This document shows positions 10,241 to 22,612 of a stretch of 64,000 nucleotides of DNA, in pieces. The notes under the pieces were generated by a model, which was not told the origin of the DNA, did not search any database, and worked only from the letters and a program-made list of their open reading frames with translations. Every line of letters begins with the position of its first letter. The stretch's first letter is position 1. Source of the stretch: Gonocerus acuteangulatus (taxonomy: Eukaryota > Arthropoda > Insecta > Hemiptera > Coreidae); contig OX328125.1 in the NCBI GenBank assembly GCA_946811695.1, positions 111,561,467-111,625,466 of the forward strand. Direction: 5' to 3'. The position numbers and the translations under genes are program-made.

Positions 10241-10790
10241 GCTACTTTTCAAGAGAGCAAGATATAGCTTTCGTAGTGATTCCAAAATCAGCGCCTTTAC
10301 AAAAGAACAATTTTACACATTTTTTTCTATGTATATTGTTAATCATTTTAAGGTGATATTATGAACAAACTGTTTATTGTTTTTTAATAACTTTACAATG
10401 TTGTATTTTCGAGAGATCGCTGATTCCGGTTGACTAACTATATAAATATTTACATTTTCAAACTAACGAATGTGACGCATTCGACATTCTGCATTCTACT
10501 AATTATATAGTATTAGTGAATTCTACAAATCAATTTTTGTTAGTTTACCAAATCCGGTTTTTGTCTAAAAAAAAAATAAAAATAGCAAAAAAAAAAATAA
10601 AAACAAAGAAAGAAAGAAAAGAAAAGAAAAAAATAAAGAAGAAAAAAAAACTACCGAAAGAACATATTCGATACATTGACGAAGTAATATATTGAAAAAT
10701 GATCATATTCGATACTTTATTTAAGGTGTTTCCGGCAATTCTAAAGGGACAAGAGTTTCGAAAATTTTCCACAAGCCGTATCGTTTACAA
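10241..10790. other. no feature seen
   Basis: AT-rich, with an A/G-only low-complexity run at 10565-10650. Confidence 0.4.
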
Positions 10791-10969
10791 TACTAGAGTA
10801 AACTATCAAATTTGAAAAACTAGATTTTTAGTATACTCTAGCGAATGTGTACATTCAAACTCATATAAATATGAAATGAGCAGGTGAAATGATGTTTCCA
10901 GTCACAAATTTATGGTAATAATGTTTTGCAAAGTTCGAAACGTCTTCGATCGATAAACGTTTAATTTTC

Positions 10970-12120
10970 GCAAAGAGCGACCAAATAACCTAGCAACCGA
11001 AATATCAAACGACCGAGCATACGCCCCAAAAACTAGCACACAAACATTCGACCAACCGACCCAGCAACTAAAACACCGACCCACCAACTGAGACACCTAA
11101 CGACCGACCAAATAACCCAGAAACTGACATCCCTAGCGACCGAGCATATGCCCAAGAACTAGCTAGATCTCCTATCAGTCAACCAACCGACCAAGCAACG
11201 AAACACCTAACGACCGACCAAATAACCCAGTAACTGACGTCCCTAGCGACCGAGCATATGCCCAAGAACTAACTAGATCTCCTATCAGTCAACCAACCGA
11301 CCCACCAACTGAGAAACCTAACGACCGACCAAATAACCCAGAAACTGACGTCCCTAGCGACCGAGCATATGCCCAAGAACTAGCTAGATCTCCTATCAGT
11401 CAACCAACCGACCCACCAACTGAGACACCTAACGACCGACCAAATAACCCAGAAACTGAAATCCCTAGCGACCGAGCATATGCCCAAGAACTAACTAGAT
11501 CTCCTATCAGTCAACCAACCGACCCACCAACTGAGACAAATAACGACCGACCAAATAACCCAGAAACTGACATCCCTAGCGACCGAGCATATGCCCAAGA
11601 ACTAGCTAGATCTCCTATCAGTCAACCAACCGACCCACCAACTGAGACACCTAACGACCGACCAAATAACCCAGAAACTGACGTCCCTAGCGACCGAGCA
11701 TATGCCCAAGAACTAGCTAGATCTCCTATCAGTCAACCAACCGACCCACCAACTGAGACAAATAACGACCGACCAAATAACCCAGAAACTGACATCCCTA
11801 GCGACCGAGCATATGCCCAAGAACTAGCTAGATCTCCTATCAGTCAACCAACCGACCCACCAACTGAGACACCTAACGACCGACCAAATAACCCAGAAAC
11901 TGACGTCCCTAGCGACCGAGCATATGCCCAAGAACTAGCTAGATCTCCTATCAGTCAACCAACCGACCCAGCAACTAAACACCTAATGACCCAAAACCGA
12001 CCCAGCAACTAAGACACCCAATAACCGAGTAAATATCCCAGCAATTAATACTCTCACCGATCGATCAACCGACTCAGTAACTGACAGACCAAACAAACTA
12101 GCAACTAACACTCTCAAATA
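10970..12120. repeat. 111-bp tandem repeat array
   Basis: Eight well-matched units of 110-111 bp between about 11090 and 11975, marked by CGAGCATATGCCCAAGAACT at 11141, 11251, 11362, 11473, 11584 and onward. Degenerate units extend the array on both sides. Units fall into two alternating kinds (GACATCCC versus GACGTCCC; GAGACACC versus GAGACAAA). Within units, CCAACCGACCCA-like phrases show an older, shorter repeat. All frames contain stops, so it is not coding. Confidence 0.9.
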
Positions 12121-12529
12121 TCGATTTAGTTACATTATATATATATTATATATGAATATAAATTTATGATCCCCATTATTAAGGAAGACATTTTAAAATG
12201 TAGTTATATTAGAGCTGGAAGCGAATACTACAGACACAGGATAGGAGGGTCGATGAAATGTCATGAGACTCCTAATGAACGGCGTATTAACACTCTCACC
12301 CCGAGGGGAAAATTAATTAAATGAAAACCACTCTCGGGACACTTTACCCCTCCCCCCTGTGCTATCGCCCCCCCTCATTCCTCGGCTAATTATATACAGA
12401 ATCTCCCGCTGCTAGTAGATTCCATCCTATAGCCCTGGGAATCAGGCATAGAGAGAATTACATCTAGGATTTCGATTCGTACTAAAAGTCTGTAATGTAT
12501 GTCAAATATCTAAAACTACTAATTCGTTG
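12121..12529. other. no feature seen
   Basis: Unique-looking sequence without supported features. Confidence 0.35.
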
Positions 12530-13180
12530 TTAATATATTTGTCAAATACTACTCACTCACTGACCTATCATCGCCCAGCCCAAACCACTCGACAGAAAAT
12601 TTTGAATTTTTGCATTGCCACTCCCTATAGAATGAAAACACTCGCTAAGAAAGAATTTTTTGATATTCAAATTTTTAAGTTTTTTTTAGAGGGGTTTGAA
12701 TTTTAAGTTGTTTAGAGCATTCACGCCTAGGCAGCATGCGTTGCTAGGAGGATAACAGAACAGCTGTTATTGTACTGTATCTATTTCATGGTATTATTTT
12801 CAATTACTAGAAATGGACTGTGTGTGTTTACGCTATACCTGGTGATGGTCCATCCGAGGTAATAATATTCCTCCTCACCTATCAGCATCCCCAATCAGAA
12901 CACTTGACAATGCTTGCAAATATAATGGGTTTTTCCAAATGACATTTTGGAAACATAAATTTTTAAATTGTATCGTGCATTTATTATTGACGACGAATTT
13001 ACACAATTTGGTTAAACTGCAGTTACTGCTAACCTATAGATAACGGGTTATCTCTACATTATCTGTTTCTTGACACTGGTCCGGAGCGCTCCAATGTCAA
13101 GAAACATTATACTTTGATTACTTATCAATTGATGAATAACTTATAGTATGACGGGAACCGTGCTCTAATAAACTGCACAT
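12530..13180. repeat. dispersed repeat, copy 1
   Basis: Clearly related along its length to 31070-31955: shared phrases include GCCTAGGCAGCATGCGTTGC, AACAGAACAGCTGT, CTATAGATAACGGGTTATCT, TTCTTGACACTGGTCCGGA and TATAGTATGACGGG. No protein is seen; likely a non-autonomous transposon or old SINE-like composite. The CTATAGATAAC segment and the tail AATAATAAATGGACGTT are also present, inverted, in SINE family B. Confidence 0.7.
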
Positions 13181-13293
13181 TGTTCTTATATTTTAATATT
13201 TTTAAATTTAAGGTTTAGTAAGATAAAAATTGACAAAAAATATATAATTTAGGAATTTTTGTCATCGGTATTAAATTTATCTTTCACAGGAAC

Positions 13294-13482
13294 TTGAACA
13301 GCCCTAACATACCTTCTTTTCTTATCTTCTCCGGACAATATTTGGTTATACATCTTGTTTCGGGAGCAAAACATGATATAATAAATTTTCTGAAACCATC
13401 AAATGTGTGGAAGGAGTTGAATGAATTTGCTTATTTTGATGTGGTCTGGGGATACAAACCCGAATGGTCAACCGAATATTAA
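13294..13482 (+). CDS. possible terminal exon, acid-lipase-like C-terminus
   Basis: An open stretch follows a good splice acceptor (TTTCACAG, ending at about 13290) and closes with TAA at 13482. The peptide contains SGAKHDI, then a PSNVWKEL segment, then FAYFDVVWGYKPEW about 15 residues before the end. In animal acid lipases the last exon has a D...LP.V...(N)H.DF.WG pattern at the same place; here the catalytic His position appears to be Phe, which argues for a decayed or divergent copy. No upstream exon is recognised in the window. A Helitron-like element starts a few bases after the stop. This is the only stretch I would put forward as possible host coding sequence, and the family call is weak. 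Confidence 0.25.
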   Translation: MNSPNIPSFLIFSGQYLVIHLVSGAKHDIINFLKPSNVWKELNEFAYFDVVWGYKPEWSTEY

Positions 13483-13485
13483 ATA

Positions 13486-14163
13486 TCTATATATATAAAA
13501 ATCACGTGTCTGTCTGTTATTCTGTTTGTCTGTTTGTTTGTTCCTTATACAAATCCAAACCGTTTGACTGTTTTTCACCTAACTTGGAATAATGGTAGGT
13601 CTTGATACGAAATCTCCTAGGCTAGGTCAAAAAAATCTACCAGCTGTCTGTCTGTATGTTTGTCCCTTATACAAATCCATACCGTTCATCCGATTTTGAC
13701 TAAACTCGGTACACATGTAGATCTTAATCTGGGGAGTGTCGTAGGCTAAGTCAAAAACGTCTACCAGCTGTCTGTCTGTATGTTTGTCCCTTATACAAAT
13801 CCACACCGTTCGTCCGATTTTGACTAAACTCGGTACACATGTAGATCTTAAACTGGGGAGTGTCGTAGGTTTAGTCAAAAACGTCTACCAGATGTCTGTC
13901 TGTATGTTGTTCTTTTTTTTTTTATAAAAACCCACACCGTTAGACCGATTTTTACCAAACTTGGCATACATGTATGTCATGATACGGGGGGTGTTATAGG
14001 TTATGTCAAAGTCGTCTAGGACTCAGAGTTGGGAGGTCACAGTTTCGAAACAGTTACAGGTTCGTGTTATTAGATGTTAATAATACTTATTTGGTTTCTA
14101 ATTTATTTAGGCTTTTCTATATGTAGAAAGTAGGTGTAGCATGGCACGCCGGGTAACAGCTAG
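13486..14163 (+). mobile_element. Helitron-like non-autonomous element, H1
   Basis: Begins TCTATATATATAAAAATCAC after an A and ends CAGCTAG before T, matching Helitron rules (5' TC, 3' CTRR, insertion between A and T). A hairpin GGTGT/ACGCC with an 8-nt loop precedes the end. The internal CTGTCTGTATGTTTGTCC module is tandemly repeated with about 119-bp spacing (about 13640, 13760, 13880). No Rep/helicase is encoded. Confidence 0.75.
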
Positions 14164-14165
14164 TA

Positions 14166-14169
14166 TATA

Positions 14170-14207
<38 letters not shown>
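14166..14207. repeat. (TA)n microsatellite
   Basis: TA run between two Helitron-like copies. Confidence 0.9.
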
Positions 14208-14208
<1 letters not shown>

Positions 14209-14689
14209 CACCTGTCTGTTTGTTCCTTATACAAATCCACATCGTTTGACCGATTTTGATCAAACCTGGCACACAGGTAGGCTAGGTCGAAATAGTCAAA
14301 AGGTCAAAAGTTTTGTTGAAGAAACATTTGCTACACTGAACCAATCAGATTCTGACGGCCATTTTGAATATTGTCTAAAAATGTATTCTTTGATGTTCTT
14401 GATAATTAGAAAAACTCGAACTCTTTGATGAATCATGTAATGTAGTTTATTTCAATTTTATATCAACAGTCACTGTCTAACTAAGGAGCGCTGGCCTTTC
14501 TTTGATAAGAGCTATCTAGTCACATGCTGTGGTGCTGGCCTCTGCCGGCTGCTTTATGAATTACTCGACAGATATACACAAATTCACACCGTTTGGCCGA
14601 TTTTGTCGTAACTGGGTATACAGGTAGATCTTGATAAGGGGAGTGTTATAGGCAGAAAGTAGGTGTAGCATGGCACACTGTGTAACAGC
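14208..14689 (+). mobile_element. Helitron-like H1, decayed
   Basis: Shares the family's TTATACAAATCCAC and CCGATTTTGATC with the neighbouring copy, and its end (AGGTGTAGCATGGCACACTG, GTAACAGC) lacks the final TAG. About 150 bp of other sequence (14350-14510) lies inside it. Confidence 0.55.
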
Positions 14690-15010
14690 CCATGAAAATT
14701 CATAAGCCCATTATGACGGCAATCCCTAAGTCTAGTTTCTATTAAGAAGAAAAGGAATATTAAGATATTTTGTTTTAAATTGCAGCCCCCCACTATTGTT
14801 CCTACTAAGAATTCCAGCCAGCTGTAAATGCATATTTAAACAGCTGTTCTCCTGTTAGATCCTCCTACGATGCATACATACAGCCTCATCATCCTCCTAC
14901 ATGTGGTCATATTAATTTTACACGATGTCACTCCGTGATTTTTTATCTTCATGCTTATTGTGTTTTTAGCCTCTGCTTGGGGATTAAACCAAGAAATATC
15001 ATGAGAACAT
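14690..15010. other. no feature seen
   Basis: Flank of the 76-bp satellite; one short minus-strand frame without recognisable domain. Confidence 0.4.
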
Positions 15011-18000
15011 TTATCTCTAGTCTGATTGTTGAGGTGTTTGCACAGCAACCCCATTGGGATTTAATAGACATTCCATCACAGTAGAACTATCTCTAGACTG
15101 ATTGTTGAGGTGTTTGCTCAGCAGCCCCATTGGGATTTATTAGACATTCCATCACAATAGAACTATCTCTAGCCTGATTGTTGAGGTGTTTGCTCAGCAG
15201 CCCCATTGGGATTTAATAGACATTCCATCACAGTAGAACTATCTCTAGACTGATTGTTGAGGTGTTTGCACAGCAACCCCATTGGGATTTAATAGACATT
15301 CCATCACAGTAGAACTATCTCTAGTCTGATTGTTGAGGTGTTTGCTCAGCAGCCCCATTGGGATTTATTAGACATTCCATCACAGTAGAACTATCTCTAG
15401 ACTGATTGTTGAGGTGTTTGCTCAGCAACCCCATTGGGATTTAATAGACATTCCATCACAGTAGAACTATCTCTAGACTGATTGTTGAGGTGTTTGCTCA
15501 GCAACCCCATTGGGATTTAATAGACATTCCATCACAGTAGAACTATCTCTAGACTGATTGCTGAGGTGTTTGCTCAGCAACCCCATTGGGATTTATTAGA
15601 CATTCCATCACAGTAGAACTATCTCTAGACTGATTTTTGAGGTGTTTGCTCAGCAACCCCATTGGGATTTAATAGACATTCCATCACAGTAGAACTATCT
15701 CTAGTCTGATTGTTGAGGTGTTTGCTCAGCAACCCCATTGGGATTTAATAGACATTCCATCACAGTAGAACTATCTCTAGACTGATTGTTGAGGTGTTTG
15801 CTCAGCAACCCCATTGGGATTTAATAGACATTCCATCACAGTAGAACTATCTCTAGACTGATTGTTGAGGTGTTTGCACAGCAACCCCATTGGGATTTAA
15901 TAGACATTCCATCACAGTAGAACTATCTCTAGTCTGATTGTTGAGGTGTTTGCACAGCACCCCCATTGGGATTTAATAGACATTCCATCACAGTAGAACT
16001 ATCTCTAGACTGATTGTTGAGGTGTTTGCTCAGCAACCCCATTGGGATTTAATAGACATTCCATCACAGTAGAACTATCTCTAGTCTGATTGTTGAGGTG
16101 TTTGCTCAGCAGCCCCATTGGGATTTATTAGACATTCCATCACAATGGAACTATCTCTAGCCTGATTGTTGAGGTGTTTGCTCAGCAGCCCCATTGGGAT
16201 TTAATAGACATTCCATCACAGTAGAACTATCTCTAGACTGATTGTTGAGGTGTTTGCACAGCAACCCCATTGGGATTTAATAGACATTCCATCACAGTAG
16301 AACTATCTCTAGTCTGATTGTTGAGGTGTTTGCTCAGCAGCCCCATTGGGATTTATTAGACATTCCATCACAGTAGAACTATCTCTAGACTGATTGTTGA
16401 GGTGTTTGCTCAGCAACCCCATTGGGATTTAATAGACATTCCATCACAGTAGAACTATCTCTAGACTGATTGTTGAGGTGTTTGCTCAGCAACCCCATTG
16501 GGATTTAATAGACATTCCATCACAGTAGAACTATCTCTAGACTGATTGCTGAGGTGTTTGCTCAGCAACCCCATTGGGATTTATTAGACATTCCATCACA
16601 GTAGAACTATCTCTAGACTGATTTTTGAGGTGTTTGCTCAGCAACCCCATTGGGATTTAATAGACATTCCATCACAGTAGAACTATCTCTAGTCTGATTG
16701 TTGAGGTGTTTGCTCAGCAACCCCATTGGGATTTAATAGACATTCCATCACAGTAGAACTATCTCTAGACTGATTGTTGAGGTGTTTGCTCAGCAACCCC
16801 ATTGGGATTTAATAGACATTCCATCACAGTAGAACTATCTCTAGACTGATTGTTGAGGTGTTTGCACAGCAACCCCATTGGGATTTAATAGACATTCCAT
16901 CACAGTAGAACTATCTCTAGTCTGATTGTTGAGGTGTTTGCACAGCACCCCCATTGGGATTTAATAGACATTCCATCACAGTAGAACTATCTCTAGACTG
17001 ATTGTTGAGGTGTTTGCTCAGCAACCCCATTGGGATTTAATAGACATTCCATCACAGTAGAACTATCTCTAGTCTGATTGTTGAGGTGTTTGCACAGCAA
17101 CCCCATTGGCATTTAATAGACATTCCATCACAGTAGAACTATCTCTAGACTGATTGTTGAGGTGTTTGCTCAGCAACCCCATTGGGATTTAATAAACATT
17201 CCATCACAGTAGAACTATCTCTAGACTGATTGTTGAGGTGTTTGCACAGCAACCCCATTGGGATTTAATAGACATTCCATCACAGTAGAACTATCTCTAT
17301 TCTGATTGTTGAGGTGTTTGCACAGCAACCCCATTGGGATTTAATAGACATTCCATCACAGTAGAACTATCTCTAGACTGGTTGTTGAGGTGTTTGCTCA
17401 GCAACCCCATTGGGATTTAATAGACATTCCATCACAGTAGAACTATCTCTAGTCTGATTGTTGAGGTGTTTGCACTGCAACCCCATTGGGATTTAATAGA
17501 CATTCCATCACAGTAGAACTATCTCTAGACTGATTGTTGAGGTGTTTGCTCAGCAACCCCATTGGGATTTAATAGACATTCCATCACAGTAGAACTATCT
17601 CTAGACTGATTGTTGAGGTGTTTGCACAGCAACCCCATTGGGGTTTAATAGACATTCCATCACAGTAGAACTATCTCTAGTCTGATTGTTGAGGTGTTTG
17701 CACACCAACCCCATTGGGATTTAATAGACATTCCATCACAGTAGAACTATCTCTAGACTGATTGTTGAGGTGTTTGCTCAGCAACCCCATTGGGATTTAA
17801 TAGACATTCCATCACAGTAGAACTATCTCTAGACTGATTGTTGAGGTATTTGCTCAGCAACCCCATTGGGAATTAATAGACATTCCATCACAGTAGAACT
17901 ATCTCTAGACTGATTGTTGAGGTGTTTGCTCAGCAACCCCATTGGGATTTAATAGACATTCCATCAAAGTAGAACTATCTCTAGTCTGATTGTTGAGGTG

Positions 18001-21000
18001 TTTGCTCAGCAACCCCATTGGGATATAATAGACATTCCATCACAGTAGAACTATCTCTAGACTGATTGTTGAGGTGTTTGCTCAGCAACCCCATTGGGAT
18101 TTAATAGACATTCCATCACAGTAGAACTATCTCTAGACTGATTGTTGAGGTGTTTGCTCAGCAACCCCATTGGCATTTAATAGACATTCCATCACAGTAG
18201 AACTATCTCTAGACTGATTGTTGAGGTATTTGCTCAACAACCCGATTGGGATTTAATAGACATTCCATCACAGTAGAACTATCTCTAGACTGATTGTTGA
18301 GGTGTTTGCTCAGCAACCCCATTGGGATTTAATAGACATTCCATCACAGTAGAACTATCTCTAGACTGATTGTTGAGGTGTTTGCTCAGCAACCCCATTG
18401 GGATTTAATAGACATTCCATCAAAGTAGAACTATCTCTAGTCTGATTGTTGAGGTGTTTGCTCAGCAACCCCATTGGGATATAATAGACATTCCATCACA
18501 GTAGAACTATCTCTAGACTGATTGTTGAGGTGTTTGCTCAGCAACCCCATTGGGATTTAATAGACATTCCATCACAGTAGAACTATCTCTAGACTGATTG
18601 TTGAGGTGTTTGCTCAGCAACCCCATTGGGATTTAATAGACATTCCATCACAGTAGAACTATCTCTAGACTGATTGTTGAGGTATTTGCTCAACAACCCC
18701 ATTGGGATTTAATAGACATTCCATCACAGTAGAACTATCTCTAGACTGATTGTTGAGGTGTTTGCTCAGCAACCCCATTGGGATTTAATAGACATTCCAT
18801 CACATTAGAACTATCTCTAGACTGATTGTTGAGGTGTTTGCTCAGCAGCCCCATTGGGATTTATTAGACATTCCATCACAGTAGAACTATCTCTAGCCTG
18901 ATTGTTGAGGTGTTTGCACAGCAACCCCATTGGGATTTAATAGACATTCCATCACAGTAGAACTATCTCTAGTCTGATTGTTGAGGTGTTTGCTCAGCAG
19001 CCCCATTGGGATTTATTATACATTCCATCACAGTAGAACTATCTCTAGACTGATTGTTGAGGTGTTTGCTCAGCAACCCCATTGGGATTTAATAGACATT
19101 CCATCACAGTAGAACTATCTCTAGACTGATTGTTGAGGTGTTTGCTCAGCAACCCCATTGGGATTTAATAGACATTCCATCACAGTAGAACTATCTCTAG
19201 ACTGATTGCTGAGGTGTTTGCTCAGCAACCCCATTGGGATTTATTAGACATTCCATCACAGTAGAACTATCTCTAGACTGATTTTTGAGGTGTTTGCTCA
19301 GCAACCCCATTGGGATTTAATAGACATTCCATCACAGTAGAACTATCTCTAGTCTGATTGTTGAGGTGTTTGCTCAGCAACCCCATTGGGATTTAATAGA
19401 CATTCCATCACAGTAGAACTATCTCTAGACTGATTGTTGAGGTGTTTGCTCAGCAACCCCATTGGGATTTAATAGACATTCCATCACAGTAGAACTATCT
19501 CTAGACTGATTGTTGAGGTGTTTGCACAGCAACCCCATTGGGATTTAATAGACATTCCATCACAGTAGAACTATCTCTAGTCTGATTGTTGAGGTGTTTG
19601 CACAGCAACCCCATTGGGATTTAACAGACATTCCATCACAGTAGAACTATCTCTAGACTGATTGTTGAGGTGTTTGCTCAGCAACCCCATTGGGATTTAA
19701 TAGACATTCCATCACAGTAGAACTATCTCTAGTCTGATCGTTGAGGTGTTTGCACTGCAACCCCATTGGGATTTAATAGACATTCCATCACAGTAGAACT
19801 ATCTCTAGTCTGATTGTTGAGGTGTTTGCACAGCAACCCCATTGGGATTTAATAGACATTCCATCACAGTAGAACTATCTCTAGACTGGTTGTTGAGGTG
19901 TTTGCTCAGCAACCCCATTGGGATTTAATAGACATTCCATCACAGTAGAACTATCTCTAGTCTGATTGTTGAGGTGTTTGCACAGCAACCCCATTGGGAT
20001 TTAACAGACATTCCATCACAGTAGAACTATCTCTAGACTGATTGTTGAGGTGTTTGCTCAGCAACCCCATTGGGATTTAATAGACATTCCATCACAGTAG
20101 AACTATCTCTAGACTGATTGTTGAGGTGTTTGCTCAGCAACCCCATTGGGATTTAATAGACATTCCATCACAGTAGAACTATCTCTAGACTGATTGTTGA
20201 GGTGTTTGCACAGCAACCCCATTGGGATTTAATAGACATTCCATCACAGTAGAACTATCTCTAGTCTGATTGTTGAGGTGTTTGCACAGCAACCCCATTG
20301 GGATTTAATAGACATTCCATCACAGTAGAACTATCTCTAGACTGATTGTTGAGGTGTTTGCTCAGCAACCCCATTGGGATTTAATAGACATTCCATCACA
20401 GTAGAACTATCTCTAGACTGATTGTTGAGGTATTTGCTCAGCAACCCCATTGGGATTTAATAGACATTCCATCACAGTAGAACTATCTCTAGACTGATTG
20501 TTGAGGTGTTTGCTCAGCAACCCCATTGGGATTTAATAGACATTCCATCAAAGTAGAACTATCTCTAGTCTGATTGTTGAGGTGTTTGCTCAGCAACCCC
20601 ATTGGGATATAATAGACATTCCATCACAGTAGAACTATCTCTAGACTGATTGTTGAGGTGTTTGCTCAGCAACCCCATTGGGATTTAATAGACATTCCAT
20701 CACAGTAGAACTATCTCTAGACTGATTGTTGAGGTGTTTGCTCAGCAACCCCATTGGGATTTAATAGACATTCCATCACAGTAGAACTATCTCTAGACTG
20801 ATTGTTGAGGTGTTTGCTCAGCAACCCCATTGGGATTTAATAGACATTCCATCACAGTAGAACTATCTCTAGACTGATTGTTGAGGTATTTGCTCAACAA
20901 CCCCATTGGGATTTAATAGACATTCCATCACAGTAGAACTATCTCTAGACTGATTGTTGAGGTGTTTTCTCAGCAACCCCATTGGGATTTAATAGACATT

Positions 21001-22082
21001 CCATCACAGTAGAACTATCTCTAGACTGATTGTTGAGGTGTTTGCTCAGCAACCCCATTGGGATTTAATAGACATTCCATCAAAGTAGAACTATCTCTAG
21101 TCTGATTGTTGAGGTGTTTGCTCAGCAACCCCATTGGGATATAATAGACATTCCATCACAGTAGAACTATCTCTAGACTGATTGTTGAGGTGTTTGCTCA
21201 GCAACCCCATTGGGATTTAATAGACATTCCATCACAGTAGAACTATCTCTAGACTGATTGTTGAGGTGTTTGCTCAGCAACCCCATTGGGATTTAATAGA
21301 CATTCCATCACAGTAGAACTATCTCTAGACTGATTGTTGAGGTATTTGCTCAACAACCCCATTGGGATTTAATAGACATTCCATCACAGTAGAACTATCT
21401 CTAGACTGATTGTTGAGGTGTTTGCTCAGCAACCCCATTGGGATTTAATAGACATTCCATCACAGTAGAACTATCTCTAGACTGATTGTTGAGGTGTTTG
21501 CTCAGCAGCACCATTGGGATTTAATAGACATTCCATCACAGTAGAACTATCTCTAGACTGATTGTTGAGGTGTTTGCTCAGCAACCCCATTGGGATTTAA
21601 TAGACATTCCATCACAGTAGAACTATCTCTAGACTGATTGTTGAGGTGTTTGCTCAGCAACCCCATTGGGATTTAATAGACATTCCATCACAGTAGAACT
21701 ATCTCTAGACTGATTGTTGAGGTGTTTGCTCAGCAACCCCATTGGGATTTAATAGACATTCCATCACAGTAGAACTATCTCTAGACTGATTGTTGAGGTG
21801 TTTGCTCAGCAACCCCATTGGGATTTAATAGACATTCCATCACAGTAGAACTATCTCTAGACTGATTGCTGAGGTGTTTGCTCAGCAACCCCATTGGTAT
21901 TTAATAGACATTCCGTCACAGTAGAACTATCTCTAGACTGATTGCTGAGGTGTTTGCTCAGCAACCCCATTGGGATTTAATAGACATTCCATCACAGTAG
22001 AACTATCTCTAGACTGATTGTTGAGGTGTTTGCTCAGCAACCCCATTGGGATTTAATAGACATTCCATTACAGTAGAACTAT
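15011..22082. repeat. 76-bp satellite array, about 93 copies
   Basis: The unit runs ACTATCTCTAG.CTGATTG, TTGAGGTGTTTGC, CAGCAACCCCATTGGGATTT, AATAGACATTCCATCACAGTAGA and repeats for 7072 bp. Most units differ by 0-4 bases. Diagnostic variants recur at multiples of 76: AGCCTG at 15171, 16159 (+13 units) and 18895 (+36 units); CATCAAAGTAG near 17965 and 18421 (6 units apart), and near 20549 and 21081 (7 units apart). This shows block duplications on top of the monomer array. Both edges are abrupt; the right edge directly touches a LINE fragment. No frame is open through it. Confidence 0.97.
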
Positions 22083-22612
22083 AGAGGCGCCATCTTATAA
22101 TGTGCACTTTAGTTAGGAATGAATGCGTTAATCTTGTATGCCCAATCCGCAATCGACTTAAGGCAACATGTTTTCTATTGATGCTGGGTGGGGTCTTCCA
22201 AGCTTTAACTGTTAATTTTATTTCTCATAATTTGTTGTTTTCTATTATTAGCCATGTAGATTGCCAGTTTTGCCAGACTATTTCCTTCAGGTTATTAATG
22301 ATATCGTTCTATGGAACCCTATGATAGGGAGTGCCTTCGTTTACAGCTCTTTTCGCTAAGGCATCGGCCACCTCATTCTCTTTTATTCCGCAGTGACCGG
22401 GACCCATTCGAAAAGAACTGTTTCACTATTTCTGTAAAGTTCTGCTATGATTTCATGAGTGAGTGTGATCAGTGGATGGTTTGAGAATGGATTCCTCAGA
22501 GCAAGAAGAGTAGACAAAGAATCCGTAAAAATTACTTTAGAATTAGAGTTAGTTGTTGTATTTAAGGCCTTTGTTATGGCCAACAGTTCGGCAGTGATTT
22601 TGCATGTCCTTT
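22083..22612 (-). pseudogene. LINE ORF2 C-terminal fragment (RNase H), frameshifted
   Basis: On the minus strand the frame reads an RNase H segment (TAELLAITKAL, then FTDSLSTL with the conserved Asp) up to WVP, where a 1-base deletion breaks the frame. The next frame continues GHCGIKENEVADALAKRA, the expected RNase H C-terminal helix with the final Asp. Further on is RLRIGHTRLTHSFL, the motif preceding the zinc knuckle of I/R1/Jockey-type LINEs. It stops at the satellite edge before the knuckle. Both ends are truncated, so it is a dead fragment. Confidence 0.8.

Noticed and set aside
12596..12720. Possible ribozyme or structured RNA in the dispersed repeat
   Set aside because: I could not find paired stems around any known core motif.
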